Assembly: GCF_003075525.1 (NCBI RefSeq) | Contig: NZ_QDDR01000005.1 | Span: 242,988 to 306,987 of the forward strand | Reading direction: 5' to 3' | From: Pararhodobacter aggregans | GTDB lineage: Bacteria; Pseudomonadota; Alphaproteobacteria; Rhodobacterales; Rhodobacteraceae | Length of the DNA: 64,000 nucleotides | In this document: positions 26,049 to 38,773 of the stretch, piece after piece | How the letters are laid out: every line of letters begins with the position of its first letter | Numbering within the stretch: position 1 is the stretch's first letter | The notes under the pieces: generated by a model | Told to the model about the DNA's origin: nothing | The model's database searches: none | What the model saw: the letters and a program-made list of their open reading frames with translations, nothing else | Position numbers and translations under genes: made by a program

Positions 26049-26987
26049 TCACCGCGGCCCGGCGCCCAGGGGCGCGCCGGGCTGCATCCGGCCGGGCAGC
26101 GCCAGTGCCGTGTCCCGCACCACCGCGGCGATCTGCATCAACTGCTTGGAAAGCGGGCTGGAATTGCGCCAGATCATGCCGATCGTGCGGCGCGGCTGCG
26201 GCTCGGGGAAATGCGAGACCGCGACATCGGCGGACCGGGTTTCGACCGCCACCGCCATCTCGGGGATCAGCGTGACGCCGATGCCCGCGCCCACCATCTG
26301 CACCAGCGTCGACAGCGACGAGCCATCCAGCAATTCGCGCGGCAGGGCGCTTTGCAAGTTGCAGAAACTCAGCGCCTGATCGCGGAAGCAATGCCCCTCT
26401 TCCAGCAGCAGCAGCCGCATCTCACGCAAGAGGTCCGGCGTCGGCACCGGCAGATTGGCCTCGGACCGGGGGCGGACCAGCACGAAATCCTCGGAACAGA
26501 GCGCGACCTCGGTGAAAGCGGGTTCCGAAACGGGCAGGGCGACGATGGCGGTATCCAGCCGCCCCTCGTGCAATTCGGTCAGCAGCTTGGGCGTCACCGT
26601 CTCGCGCACATGGATGTCGAGATCGGCGTTCATCCGCGTCAGATTGCCGATCAGTCCAGGCAGCAGATAGGGCGCGACGGTCGGAATCACCCCCAGCCTG
26701 AGCCGCCCCACCAGCCGCGCCTGCGAGGCACGGGCCAGATCCTCCAGCTCATCGACCGCGCGCAGGATCTCGCGCGCCCGCCCGGCGAATTCCTCGCCGA
26801 ACGAGGTCAGCCGCACCTGCCGTGCCGCGCGCTCGAAGAGCGGGGTGCCCAGCGTTTCCTCCATCTCCTTGATCTGCATGGACAAGGCGGGTTGCGAGAT
26901 GGCGCAGGCATCGGCCGCGCGGCCGAAATGGCCCAGACGGGCGAGCGCCTCGAAATAGCGGAACTGGCGCAGAGTGAGGTTTATCAT
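26049..26987 (-). CDS. oxyR: Hydrogen peroxide-sensing regulator OxyR
   Basis: 312 residues, LysR family. The N-terminal winged HTH (FGRAADACAISQPALSMQIKEME) is followed by the substrate-like domain with the redox pair Cys200 and Cys209 (GHCFRDQALSFC), matching E. coli Cys199/Cys208. Peroxide forms the disulfide and activates transcription. Divergent from katG, the classic target. Confidence 0.95.
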   Translation of the reverse strand: MINLTLRQFRYFEALARLGHFGRAADACAISQPALSMQIKEMEETLGTPLFERAARQVRLTSFGEEFAGRAREILRAVDELEDLARASQARLVGRLRLGVIPTVAPYLLPGLIGNLTRMNADLDIHVRETVTPKLLTELHEGRLDTAIVALPVSEPAFTEVALCSEDFVLVRPRSEANLPVPTPDLLREMRLLLLEEGHCFRDQALSFCNLQSALPRELLDGSSLSTLVQMVGAGIGVTLIPEMAVAVETRSADVAVSHFPEPQPRRTIGMIWRNSSPLSKQLMQIAAVVRDTALALPGRMQPGAPLGAGPR

Positions 26988-29324
<2,337 letters not shown>

Positions 29325-29346
29325 TCCTTTCAGCAAAACATCGGGC

Positions 29347-29370
29347 GGGCGCTGTCTTCGGACGGCGCCC
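29347..29370 (+). terminator. katG terminator-like hairpin
   Basis: GGGCGCTGTC-TTCG-GACGGCGCCC, a 10-bp stem with one G-T wobble and a UUCG tetraloop, between the converging katG and GT90 genes. No U-tract follows. Confidence 0.55.
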
Positions 29371-29378
29371 GTCTGCGT

Positions 29379-30455
29379 TCAGGCAAGCAGGCCCAGACGG
29401 TCCAGCACGATCCCTTCCGCCTCGGCCCAGAGGGCCTTGTCCTGCATCCGTGCATGGGCCTCGTTGGCACGTTCGATGATGGCGAGGCACAGCGCGGGGT
29501 TGGCCTCGCAATAGGCCACCTTGTCGCGCAGGTCGCTCAGATCCCCGGCGATGGGCACGTAATGCACCCAGGGCGCCAGGAAATGATCCACGATCACCTC
29601 GAACTCGGTCTCGACCTTCAGGGCCAGGCTGTTGCTGCCGATCACCCAGTACAGCTGCGTCGCCACGTCATTGCCCGGCAGGCAGAGCTGGTAGCGGTTG
29701 CGCAGCAGCCATTCCGGGCTGCGCTTGCGGTCCTCCAGCGCACCCAGCGGCGCCTCGCTGCCGCGCTTTCGGCGGACCTTGGCCCCGGCGACGAAGCGGC
29801 AATCCAGCAGATCCGGCGCCTCCAGCGACATCAGCACCGCCCGGGCGCGGGGGTAGTGGCGGGGCAGGGTGGCGGCGTCCAGATGCGTGCCCAGCCGCTC
29901 GAAACCATGGGGCGAGGTCCAGGTGATCCCGGTCCAGTTGCCGCGCCAGACCACCTCGGGGCGCTTGTCGCGGAAGGGCAGGTCGTCGCGCAGGGGCTCG
30001 CCGTCAGGGACGCAGCCCAGACGCGGCGAGGGCTCGTAATAGCCATCCAGCCGCCAGAGCACGGCGCTGCGGTCTCCCCGCCGGCGGGTGTATTGGAACA
30101 GGTTCGCCGGGGTGCCGACATAGAGTTCGGGCGCGAAGGGGGCGCTGTCGTGCATGTTGCTGACGAACCAGCGCGCGCCATGCCCGGCCATCTGCGTGAC
30201 CATCTGGTGCTGGCGCCTTGCCTGCCGCATGGCGCCGAAGGGCTCGGGTCCGGCCAGCGCCGCCGCGGTGTCGGTTTCGGCCAGCGGCACGGGGCTGCCA
30301 TCGGCGGGGGCGGGCTGCTGAAAGGTGATCCGCCCGGCCTCCAGATCGCAGACCATGCCCATCAGCGCCGGAAACCGTGCCAGCAGCCCGGGCTCGGCGC
30401 GCAGGCGGGCGGTTTCGGGGTGCACGTTCGGGCACATGAAATGGTGAAAGTCCAT
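29379..30455 (-). CDS. Glycosyltransferase family 90 (CAP10-like) protein
   Basis: 358 residues from the ATG at 30455, preceded by an A/G-rich ribosome site (GACAGGGGGCGGGG); a longer frame to 30518 would overlap galE. The C-terminal half has the family pattern SPEWLLRNRYQLCLPGNDVA, SNSLALKVETEFEVIVDHF and WVHYVPIAGDLSDL, typical of GT90 sugar transferases acting on capsule or LPS. No signal peptide. Third in a galU-galE-GT90 transcription unit, so it likely uses a UDP-hexose made by its neighbours. Confidence 0.82.
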   Translation of the reverse strand: MDFHHFMCPNVHPETARLRAEPGLLARFPALMGMVCDLEAGRITFQQPAPADGSPVPLAETDTAAALAGPEPFGAMRQARRQHQMVTQMAGHGARWFVSNMHDSAPFAPELYVGTPANLFQYTRRRGDRSAVLWRLDGYYEPSPRLGCVPDGEPLRDDLPFRDKRPEVVWRGNWTGITWTSPHGFERLGTHLDAATLPRHYPRARAVLMSLEAPDLLDCRFVAGAKVRRKRGSEAPLGALEDRKRSPEWLLRNRYQLCLPGNDVATQLYWVIGSNSLALKVETEFEVIVDHFLAPWVHYVPIAGDLSDLRDKVAYCEANPALCLAIIERANEAHARMQDKALWAEAEGIVLDRLGLLA

Positions 30456-30477
30456 GGCCCCGCCCCCTGTCCCGCGC

Positions 30478-31467
30478 TCAGCCGCTGTAGCCGCCCGTCC
30501 GGTGCCAGGTCCAGGCATCCTTGATCATGGTCTTGAGCGAAGAGCGCGTCGGATCCCAGCCCAGTTCGCTCAGCGCCCGCTGCGAGCCCGACACCAGCGA
30601 GGCCGCGTCCCCCTCGCGCCGCGGCCCTTCACGGTGCGGGACCTTGTGGCCGGTGGCGGCGCGGGCGTGGCTGATGACCTCGCGCACGGTGAAACCGGCG
30701 CCGGTGCCCAGGTTGAAGACCCGGCTCTCATGGCCCGCCCGCAGCCAGTCGAGGCCAAGGACATGCGCCTCGGCCAGGTCCATGACATGCACGTAATCGC
30801 GCACGCAGGTGCCGTCCGGGGTCGGATAATCGGTGCCATGCACCACCAGTTCCGGGCGCTGGCCGTCGATGGCTTCCAGCATGACCGGGATCAGGTGCGT
30901 CTCGGGGCGGTGGCATTCGCCGACCTCGCCCTCGGGATCGGCGCCCGCCACGTTGAAATAGCGGAAGATGACGGTCCTCAGCCCGTGGGCCGCGCGGAAA
31001 TCGCGCAGGATCTCCTCGATGGCGCGCTTCGAGGAGCCATAGGCGTTGATCGGCTGCTGCACCGAATCCTCGGTCAGCAGCACGCCGTCCTGTTCGCCAT
31101 AGGTCGCGCAGGTCGAAGAGAAGACCAGATCGAGGCACCCGGCCTCGACCGCCGCCTCGACCAGGTTGAGCGAGCCCAGCACATTGTTGCGCCAGTACTT
31201 TCCGGGCTCGACCATCGCCTCGCCGACCTGGCTGAAGGCGGCGAAATGCATGACCGCGACGGGCTGGTATTCGGCGAAAGCCGCCGCGAGCGCCGCGCGG
31301 TCCATCAGGTCGCCCTGCACGAAGGGGCCGAACTTGACCGCCTGTGCCCAGCCGGTCGAGAGATTGTCGAAGGTCACCGGCTCATAGCCCCGGGCCGCCA
31401 GAACCTTGCAGGCATGCGAGCCGATATAGCCCGCACCCCCCGTCACCAGCACTCTAGCACTCGTCAT
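30478..31467 (-). CDS. galE: UDP-glucose 4-epimerase GalE
   Basis: 329 residues, extended SDR. The NAD loop TGGAGYIGSHACKVL is at the N-terminus, the catalytic Ser/Thr lies in FSSTCATYG and the Tyr-Lys pair in AYGSSKRAIEE. Interconverts UDP-glucose and UDP-galactose. Follows galU by 32 bp. Confidence 0.95.
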   Translation of the reverse strand: MTSARVLVTGGAGYIGSHACKVLAARGYEPVTFDNLSTGWAQAVKFGPFVQGDLMDRAALAAAFAEYQPVAVMHFAAFSQVGEAMVEPGKYWRNNVLGSLNLVEAAVEAGCLDLVFSSTCATYGEQDGVLLTEDSVQQPINAYGSSKRAIEEILRDFRAAHGLRTVIFRYFNVAGADPEGEVGECHRPETHLIPVMLEAIDGQRPELVVHGTDYPTPDGTCVRDYVHVMDLAEAHVLGLDWLRAGHESRVFNLGTGAGFTVREVISHARAATGHKVPHREGPRREGDAASLVSGSQRALSELGWDPTRSSLKTMIKDAWTWHRTGGYSG

Positions 31468-31499
31468 TCGGCCTCCCTCGGCCCGGCTCGCCCCACGCG

Positions 31500-32402
31500 T
31501 CAGGCCCCTTTGCCCGCCTCGGCATCGTGCTTCGCCAGACGGTCGCGCATCAGAGCATAGAACCGGTCGCGGAATTCGTCATGGACGATCGCATGGTCGA
31601 CGATCGCCGTCAGATAGCCGAATTTCGAGCCGCAATCGTAGCGCGTCGCCGACATCTCCATCGCCGCGACCCGGCCGCGCGCGGCCAGTTCGTCGATGGC
31701 ATCGGCCAGCTGGATCTCGCCGCCCGCGCCGGGCTTGGTCTGGCGCAGCACGTCAAAGATCTCGGGGTCGAAGACATAGCGCCCCATCGAGGCCAGATGC
31801 GAGGGCGCGTCCTTCAGCGCCGGCTTCTCGACCAGACCGGCGACGGTGACGCCACCATCCGGGCCCGCGGGACCGGGCTTGACGATGCCGTATTTGTGCA
31901 CGTCCTCGTCGGCGACCTCGGTGACGCAGAGGTAATTGGTCGGGTTGCGCTCATAGGCGGCGACCATCTCGGCGGTGGGCAGCGAGGCGCCCTTCATCAG
32001 GTCGTCGGCCAGCAGCACGACAAAGGGCGAATCGCCCACCGCCGGCGCAGCGCAGAGCACGGCATCGCCCAGTCCCTTGGGTTCGGGCTGGCGGATGAAG
32101 ATGCAATGCACGCCCTCGGGGACGATGTTGCGCACCATGTCGCGTTCCTTGTGCTTGCCCTTCTGGGACAGCTGGAACTCGAGCTCGAGGTTGGCGTCGA
32201 AATGGTCGCCAATGGCGCGCTTGGGGCGGCCGGTCACGAAGACCAGCTCGGTGATCCCGGCGGCGATGGCCTCTTCGACGGCGTATTGGATGATCGGCTT
32301 GTCGATGATCGGCAGGAGTTCCTTGGGCATCGCCTTGGTCGCCGGGAGGAACCGCGTCCCCAGGCCAGCAACAGGAAAGACTGCCTTCTTGATTCTCTTC
32401 AT
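31500..32402 (-). CDS. galU: UTP-glucose-1-phosphate uridylyltransferase GalU
   Basis: 300 residues from the ATG at 32402, the usual GalU length. N-terminal signature KKAVFPVAGLGTRFLPATKAMPKELLPI, then QYAVEEAIAAGI and FVVLLADDL for nucleotide and metal binding. Makes UDP-glucose for surface polysaccharides; the immediate consumers are encoded by the next two genes. Confidence 0.95.
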   Translation of the reverse strand: MKRIKKAVFPVAGLGTRFLPATKAMPKELLPIIDKPIIQYAVEEAIAAGITELVFVTGRPKRAIGDHFDANLELEFQLSQKGKHKERDMVRNIVPEGVHCIFIRQPEPKGLGDAVLCAAPAVGDSPFVVLLADDLMKGASLPTAEMVAAYERNPTNYLCVTEVADEDVHKYGIVKPGPAGPDGGVTVAGLVEKPALKDAPSHLASMGRYVFDPEIFDVLRQTKPGAGGEIQLADAIDELAARGRVAAMEMSATRYDCGSKFGYLTAIVDHAIVHDEFRDRFYALMRDRLAKHDAEAGKGA

Positions 32403-32583
32403 GATCGAATAACTTCCGTCTGCGTAGTCGGGGCGGCTGGGCGGCCGACCCTGCTTCGTGATTATCGCGGCGGCGCGAATTGCGCCAGTCACCCGCGATG
32501 CGTGCGCCCTATTCGTCCCACATAGCACGGCAGGCCGCCACCCCGGGTCTGTCACGAATGTTTAAGGTTAACTTCGGACACCA
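32403..32583. other. Upstream region of galU
   Basis: About 180 bp with an AT-richer stretch (about 32403-32470) before galU. No specific operator recognised. Confidence 0.4.
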
Positions 32584-32615
32584 AAAAGGCGCCGGCCCGG
32601 GGGCCGACGCCTTTT
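32584..32615 (-). terminator. Terminator of the ligABC operon
   Basis: AAAAGGCGCCGGCCC pairs with GGGCCGACGCCTTTT with one mismatch; it lies 17 bp past the ligC stop. Confidence 0.85.
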
Positions 32616-32632
32616 CCGGGCTGGAACTGCCC

Positions 32633-33577
32633 TTACTTGAAGCAGCGCTCGATCTTGTCGAGGGTGCGCATCGCGTCCAGAACCTGATGCACCGAGCCGT
32701 TCGGCTGGCGGCCTTCCTGAATGGCGGCGATGAACTCGCGGTCGATCAGCTCGATCCCGTTGTTCGACACGGCGACGCCCGTCAGGTCGACCGGCTTCTC
32801 GTAGCCGTCGAACAGGTCGTCATAGCGGGCGATATAGGTGCCGTTGTCGCAGATGTAGCGGAAGAACGTGCCGAGCGGCCCGTTGTTGTTGAAGCTGAGC
32901 GACAGTGTGCAGATCGCGCCCGAGGGGGTCTTCATGCCGATGGACATGTCCATGGCGATCCCCAGTTCCGGGTGGTGCGGCCCCTCCAGCCCGAAGGCCT
33001 CGGACACCACCTCGCCGGTCTGGTACTGGAACAGGTCGACCGTGTGGCAGGCGTGGTGCCACAGCAGATGGTCGGTCCAGCTGCGCGGCTCGCCCTTGGC
33101 GTTCATGTTCGAGCGACGGAAGAAATAGGTCTGGACGTCCATTTGCTGGACCTTCAGCTCGCCCGCGTCGATCTTGTTCTTGATCCACTGATGCGAGGGG
33201 TTGAAGCGGCGGACCTGCCCGGCCATGGCCAGCACGCCCGTCTCTTCCTGCACCCGGCAGATCGCTTCGCTTTCCTCGAGGCTGTCGGCCATCGGGATCT
33301 CGATCAGCACCGGCTTGCCCGCCCGCATGCAGGCGATGGCCTGCTCGGCGTGCAATTGCGTCGGCGTGGCCAGGATCACCGCGTCCACATCGTCCCGCGC
33401 CAGGCATTCGGCCAGGTCGGTGGCGGCGTGGCCGATGCCGCGCTCGGCGGCCAGCGCGTCGATCTTGGCGCGGGTCGGGCCCATCACCGAGGTCACGGTC
33501 ACGCCGTCAATGGCTTTCAGCGCGTCGAGATGCTTGATCCCGAAGGCGCCATAGGCGCCGGCTACACAGAGTCGCAT
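32633..33577 (-). CDS. ligC: 4-carboxy-2-hydroxymuconate-6-semialdehyde dehydrogenase LigC
   Basis: 314 residues, Gfo/Idh/MocA fold with N-terminal Rossmann loop (GAYGAFGIKHLDAL). Segments QVRRFNPSHQWI, QQMDVQTYFFRR, SNMNAKGEPRSWTDHLLWHH are characteristic of LigC rather than sugar dehydrogenases. It oxidises the hemiacetal of the ring-cleavage product of protocatechuate to 2-pyrone-4,6-dicarboxylate. 15 bp downstream of ligB, so it acts on the product of its neighbours. Confidence 0.93.
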   Translation of the reverse strand: MRLCVAGAYGAFGIKHLDALKAIDGVTVTSVMGPTRAKIDALAAERGIGHAATDLAECLARDDVDAVILATPTQLHAEQAIACMRAGKPVLIEIPMADSLEESEAICRVQEETGVLAMAGQVRRFNPSHQWIKNKIDAGELKVQQMDVQTYFFRRSNMNAKGEPRSWTDHLLWHHACHTVDLFQYQTGEVVSEAFGLEGPHHPELGIAMDMSIGMKTPSGAICTLSLSFNNNGPLGTFFRYICDNGTYIARYDDLFDGYEKPVDLTGVAVSNNGIELIDREFIAAIQEGRQPNGSVHQVLDAMRTLDKIERCFK

Positions 33578-33592
33578 GAGTTTCCTCCCTGC

Positions 33593-34866
<1,274 letters not shown>

Positions 34867-35009
34867 GGTATTCTCCCGTTTATCGCGGTGCTCCGAACCC
34901 GTCGCGCCCGGCCATGATGCCGGCGCGGGCCGAGACCCGATCGCGCAATGTATACATCCGCCGGCCGGTTCGGTGCCAATAGAATCGCGCGGGCTAGCAT
35001 TGAAAAAAG
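34867..35009. promoter_or_regulatory. ligABC promoter region
   Basis: On the minus strand TTGGCA (complement of 34974-34979) and TGTATA (complement of 34951-34956) are spaced 17 bp. The palindrome ATGTATACAT (34948-34957) overlaps the -10. AATAG and CTATT blocks (about 34978 and 35010) form a wide inverted repeat upstream that could bind the LysR-type regulator encoded next door. Confidence 0.45.
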
Positions 35010-36260
35010 CTATTGCGCCGGTATCTTTCGGCCGGTTTCCGCCGGGCTGGACTGGCGCAGAAGCTCCAGGAAACGGGCCTGTGTCGCGGTCGGGCGCCAG
35101 CTGGTGCGATAGGTCAGGCCGATGCTGCGGGCATTGCCGGTCAGTGCCACATCGAGCGGCACCAGATGCCCGTCGGCGATCTCGGTGCTGATCTGGTGCA
35201 GCGAGACGATGGTGACGTAATCCCCCTCGGCCATCAGCCCGCGCAGGAAGACCAGCGAGGAGGAAACCACCCGCACCGGGGTCCGTGGCCGGTCCTGAAT
35301 GCGCAGGGTTTCATAGAGGTAACTGCCCGCGGGCGTCGATTTCGGCGGCGCGACCCAGGGGTAGGCCAGCGTCTCTTCGACCGAGACTTGCGTCCGCCCG
35401 GCAAGCGGGTGGCGGGGATGGACGACGATGGCCAGCAGGTCGTCGAACAGGGGTTCCTGCGTCACGTCCTCGGCCGGGTCGGGGCTGCGCAGCGCGCCGA
35501 TCAGGCAATCGAGTTCGCCCTCGCGCAGGCTGCGCAGGAGTTCGGAATAGCGCCCGTCCACCACCCGGACCTGCACGCCCTGCGTCTCGGCGATCATCGC
35601 ATGCGTGGCGCGGGGGACGATGGTGGTCCGCGCCAGCGGCAGGGAGCCCAGGGTGAAGGTGCCCCGGTCATCGCCCAATTCGCGGCCGATTTCCTCGAAT
35701 CCCTGCCGGATCTCGGCCTGCGCCAGTTTCGCCCCCAGCGCGAAGGCCTGCGCCGCGGCGGTCAGTTCCACGCCGCTGACCGTGGTCTGGAAGAAGGGCA
35801 CGCCCGCCACATCCTCGAGCGAGCGGGCGGCGCGGTGGATGGTCGGCTGCGACAGGCCCAGCGCCTGCGCGGCGAGGGTGAAACTGCCGCTGCCCGCCAC
35901 CGCGATCAGCGCCCGAAGCTGCGCCGCCGTCACCAGATGGTCGAAGGCCGCGCGCCCCGATCCCGCCCGCCAGGTCGCGCCGTCGCGGGCGGCGCGCAGC
36001 GCGCTGCGGGCGCCGTGGTGCAGATGATCGAGCGCCGCCTCAACCCGCCGGACGAAGAGCGTCCCGGCGGGCGTCGGGCTGAAGCGGCGGGTGCGGCGCA
36101 CCAGCAGCGGTGTGCCGACCTCGGATTCCAGCCGGGCGATGGCCTGCGTCGCCGCGGGCTGCGACAGCAGGCAGCGTTCCGCCGCGGCCGAGACCGAGCC
36201 GGTCCGCGCCGTTTCCAGAAACACCCGCATGTGGCGGAGGTTGGGCAGGGCTTCGGTCAT
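35010..36260 (-). CDS. LysR-type regulator with two tandem HTH domains
   Basis: 416 residues, about 110 longer than a normal LysR protein. The extra length is a second winged HTH: residues 8-67 (HMRVFLETARTGSVSAAAER...) and 110-168 (AAQLRALIAVAGSGSFTLAAQALGLSQPT) both match the LysR DNA-binding domain. The usual co-inducer domain follows (about 195-400). It lies upstream of ligA on the same strand and divergent from ligI, so it probably controls both arms of the protocatechuate pathway, the job of LigR/PmdR regulators. Confidence 0.88.
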   Translation of the reverse strand: MTEALPNLRHMRVFLETARTGSVSAAAERCLLSQPAATQAIARLESEVGTPLLVRRTRRFSPTPAGTLFVRRVEAALDHLHHGARSALRAARDGATWRAGSGRAAFDHLVTAAQLRALIAVAGSGSFTLAAQALGLSQPTIHRAARSLEDVAGVPFFQTTVSGVELTAAAQAFALGAKLAQAEIRQGFEEIGRELGDDRGTFTLGSLPLARTTIVPRATHAMIAETQGVQVRVVDGRYSELLRSLREGELDCLIGALRSPDPAEDVTQEPLFDDLLAIVVHPRHPLAGRTQVSVEETLAYPWVAPPKSTPAGSYLYETLRIQDRPRTPVRVVSSSLVFLRGLMAEGDYVTIVSLHQISTEIADGHLVPLDVALTGNARSIGLTYRTSWRPTATQARFLELLRQSSPAETGRKIPAQ

Positions 36261-36269
36261 GCTGCACCC

Positions 36270-36288
36270 GAATAGCGAAAACTTATTC
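36270..36288. promoter_or_regulatory. Candidate LysR-type operator
   Basis: GAATAGCGAAAACTTATTC, an inverted repeat GAATA-N9-TATTC lying 10 bp from the regulator start and upstream of ligI, of the T-N11-A kind used by LysR proteins. Confidence 0.5.
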
Positions 36289-36378
36289 TAGGGCCTCAGT
36301 TCGAAATAGGCAATTCGCCCGGGATGCGGCAGGATGCGCCGCCAAGGCGGCGGCCGGCTGCCCAGGGAGATGAGACGC

Positions 36379-37272
36379 ATGAAGACCCAACCGCAACCGA
36401 TGGACGCCGACTGGCTGGTGGTCCACCCCAACCCGAAAAAGCCCGATTACGTCCTGCCCAAGGGCGCGGTGGACGCGCATTGCCACGTCTTCGGCCCCTC
36501 GGCCGAGTTTCCCTATGCGCCCGAACGCAAATACACGCCGGGCGATCAGGGCAAGGACAAGCTGTTCGCGCTGCGCGATTATCTGGGCTTCGAGCGCAAC
36601 GTGATCGTTCAGGCCACCTGCCACGGCAAGGACAACCGCGCCATGGTCGACGCCTGCATCGCCGCGGGCGACAAGGCGCGGGGCGTGGCCTCGGTCGGCA
36701 AGGACATCACGCGGGACGAGCTGAAGGCGCTGCATGAGGGCGGCGTGCGCGGCGTGCGCTTCAACTTCGTCAAGCGTCTGGTCGATGCGACCCCGCCCGA
36801 GGTTTTCCTGGGCATCGCCGACAAGATCCAGGAATTCGGCTGGTCCACGGTGGTCTATTTCGAGGCGCAGGATCTGGAGCGCCTCGAGCCCTTCCTCAAC
36901 ACCCTGCCGGGCATCATCGTCGTCGATCACATGGGCCGTCCGGATGTGAAGAAGGGCGTCGATCACCCCGATTTCCAGCGCTTCATCAACCTGATGGCGC
37001 AGAACGAGCGGATCTGGACCAAGGTGACCTGCCCCGAGCGGCTGACGGTGCAGGGCGAGCCCTATGACGATGTCGTCCCCTATTACCAGGCGATCGTCGA
37101 CCGGTTCGAGGATCGCGTGCTCTGGGGCACCGACTGGCCGCATCCGAACATGAAATCGCACATGCCGGACGATGGCCTCTTGGTCGATTACATTCCCCGC
37201 ATCGCCCGGACGGAAGCGCTGCGCCAGAAGCTGCTGGTCGACAACCCGATGCGGCTCTACTGGGCCGATTGA
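36379..37272 (+). CDS. ligI: 2-pyrone-4,6-dicarboxylate hydrolase LigI
   Basis: 297 residues, amidohydrolase superfamily, metal-independent cog3618 group. The HxH motif is in AVDAHCHVFGP, and the catalytic Asp lies in LWGTDWPHPN near the C-terminus; VDHMGRPD is also present. It opens the pyrone made by LigC. The start at 36379 gives MKTQPQP; an in-frame ATG at 36370 is too close to the ribosome site. Transcribed divergently from the LysR gene and followed by a terminator. Confidence 0.94.
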   Translation: MKTQPQPMDADWLVVHPNPKKPDYVLPKGAVDAHCHVFGPSAEFPYAPERKYTPGDQGKDKLFALRDYLGFERNVIVQATCHGKDNRAMVDACIAAGDKARGVASVGKDITRDELKALHEGGVRGVRFNFVKRLVDATPPEVFLGIADKIQEFGWSTVVYFEAQDLERLEPFLNTLPGIIVVDHMGRPDVKKGVDHPDFQRFINLMAQNERIWTKVTCPERLTVQGEPYDDVVPYYQAIVDRFEDRVLWGTDWPHPNMKSHMPDDGLLVDYIPRIARTEALRQKLLVDNPMRLYWAD

Positions 37273-37295
37273 GCGGCCGGACACGGCAGAACGCA

Positions 37296-37319
37296 GGGCG
37301 CCCCCGGGGCGCCCTTTTT
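37296..37319 (+). terminator. ligI terminator
   Basis: GGGCGCCCC and GGGGCGCCC pair over 9 bp around one base, followed by TTTTT. Confidence 0.9.
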
Positions 37320-37458
37320 CATGGGTGCCGCCCGCGCGGCCATAAGTTTTCCGTCGCCTCTATTCGTTTCGCGTCCGGGGCCCCGGCCACTTGATTCAGG
37401 TCAAATAGGCCGCCCCCGGCCCATGCGACAACGGGACATGAGCGAAGGAGGAGATCCC

Positions 37459-37818
37459 ATGCACGACATGCCCGGATACGACTACCACATCGACATCCCC
37501 GGCACCGTCCTGTTCGACGGCACCCAGGCCATGAAGGGCTATGCCCTGAACAAGATGTGCTACGACTTCAACAAGGCGGTGAACCGCGACGGCTTCAAGG
37601 CCGACGAGGAGGGCTGGATGGCCAAGTACGGCCTGACCGAGCCGCAGAAGGACGCGGTGCGCCAGCGCGACATCCTGGCGATGATCGATGCCGGCGGGAA
37701 CATCTATTACCTCGCCAAGCTGGCCGGGATCTTCAAGCTCTCGGTGCAGGATGTGGGCGGGCTGCAAACCGGCCGCACCACCGAGGAATTCAAGGAATAT
37801 CTCGCCAGCCAGGCGTAA
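37459..37818 (+). CDS. Second LigA-like extradiol dioxygenase alpha subunit
   Basis: 119 residues with the LigA pattern (DIPGTVLFDGTQAMKGYALN, NIYYLAKLAG). The ATG at 37459 follows AAGGAGGAGATCCC. It pairs with the beta subunit 15 bp downstream. Divergent from the ligA at 34477 (different C-terminus, VGGLQTGRTTEEFKEYL), so this is not a recent duplication. Confidence 0.9.
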   Translation: MHDMPGYDYHIDIPGTVLFDGTQAMKGYALNKMCYDFNKAVNRDGFKADEEGWMAKYGLTEPQKDAVRQRDILAMIDAGGNIYYLAKLAGIFKLSVQDVGGLQTGRTTEEFKEYLASQA

Positions 37819-37833
37819 GCGGAGGACATCCAG

Positions 37834-38679
37834 ATGGCACGCATTCTCGGCGGGATCACCACCTCGCATATTCCGGCAGTGGGCAACGCGATCCAGAAGG
37901 GGCTCCACGACGATCCCTATTGGAAGCCCTTTTTCGACGGCTATCCGAAGGTCCATCAATGGATCCAGGACAATAGTCCCGATTACGTCATCAACATCTA
38001 CAACGACCACGGGCTGGGGTTCTTCCTCGACCGGATGCCGACCTTCGCCATTGGCGCGGCGCATGAGTACCGCAACGAGGACGAGGGCTGGGGCCTGCCC
38101 GCGCTGGACCCGTTCCCCGGCGCGCCCGAGCTGAGCTGGCACATCATCGAATCGCTGGTGGCGGATGAATTCGACATCACCTCCTGCCAGGAACTGGCGG
38201 TGGACCATGGCTTCGTGGTGCCGATGCAGCTGTTCTGGCCCGGCGCGCCGCATCATCCGCATATGCCGAAGGCGGTGCCGATCAGCGCCAACACCGTGCA
38301 GCACCCGATCCCGACGCTGAACCGGGCGCTGAACTTCGGCAAGGCGCTGCGGAAGGCGCTGCTGTCCTTCCCCGAGGACGCCAAGATCGTCGTGCTGGGG
38401 ACCGGCGGGCTGTCGCACCAGCTGGACGGCCAGCGCGCGGGCTTCATCAACAAGGACTTCGACCAATATTGCCTGGAGAATATCGTCCACAACCCCGAGG
38501 AACTGACCAAGATCACCCGGCAGGAGCTGGTGAAACAGGCCGGCGCCCAGGGGACCGAGTTCCTGATGTGGATGATGATGCGCGGCGCGCTGGGCGACGA
38601 GGTGACCGAGATCACCCGCAACTATCACATCCCGATCTCGAACACCGCCGCGGGGACCCTGCTGCTGGAATGTGCCTGA
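37834..38679 (+). CDS. Second LigB-like class III extradiol dioxygenase beta subunit
   Basis: 281 residues. Fe(II) ligands His12 (SHIPAVG) and His59 (IYNDHG), GTGGLSHQL, and GTEFLMWMMMRGAL are present, so it should be an active extradiol enzyme. It differs from ligB at 33593 in the substrate-facing middle (LPALDPFPGAPELSWHI, PGAPHHPHMPKAVPIS). Protocatechuate, gallate or 3-O-methylgallate are possible substrates; the methoxylated ones would suit growth on syringyl lignin units. Confidence 0.9.
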   Translation: MARILGGITTSHIPAVGNAIQKGLHDDPYWKPFFDGYPKVHQWIQDNSPDYVINIYNDHGLGFFLDRMPTFAIGAAHEYRNEDEGWGLPALDPFPGAPELSWHIIESLVADEFDITSCQELAVDHGFVVPMQLFWPGAPHHPHMPKAVPISANTVQHPIPTLNRALNFGKALRKALLSFPEDAKIVVLGTGGLSHQLDGQRAGFINKDFDQYCLENIVHNPEELTKITRQELVKQAGAQGTEFLMWMMMRGALGDEVTEITRNYHIPISNTAAGTLLLECA

Positions 38680-38683
38680 AAGG

Positions 38684-38766
38684 CCGGGGGGCTGCCGCCC
38701 CCCGGACCCCCTGCCTCAGGGGGCGCAGGCGCCCCCTGAGAACCCCCCTGCGTATTTTCGACAAAG
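38684..38766. repeat. GC-rich palindromic intergenic repeat, copy 1 (minus orientation)
   Basis: Two nested inverted repeats (GGGGGGCTGCCGCCCCCC and CAGGGGGCGCAGGCGCCCCCTG) followed by a CGTATTTTCG tail. In reverse complement it lines up block by block with the element at 40978-41059. It lies between the convergent ligB2 and pobR genes and may also terminate transcription. Confidence 0.65.
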
Positions 38767-38773
38767 TGAAAAA

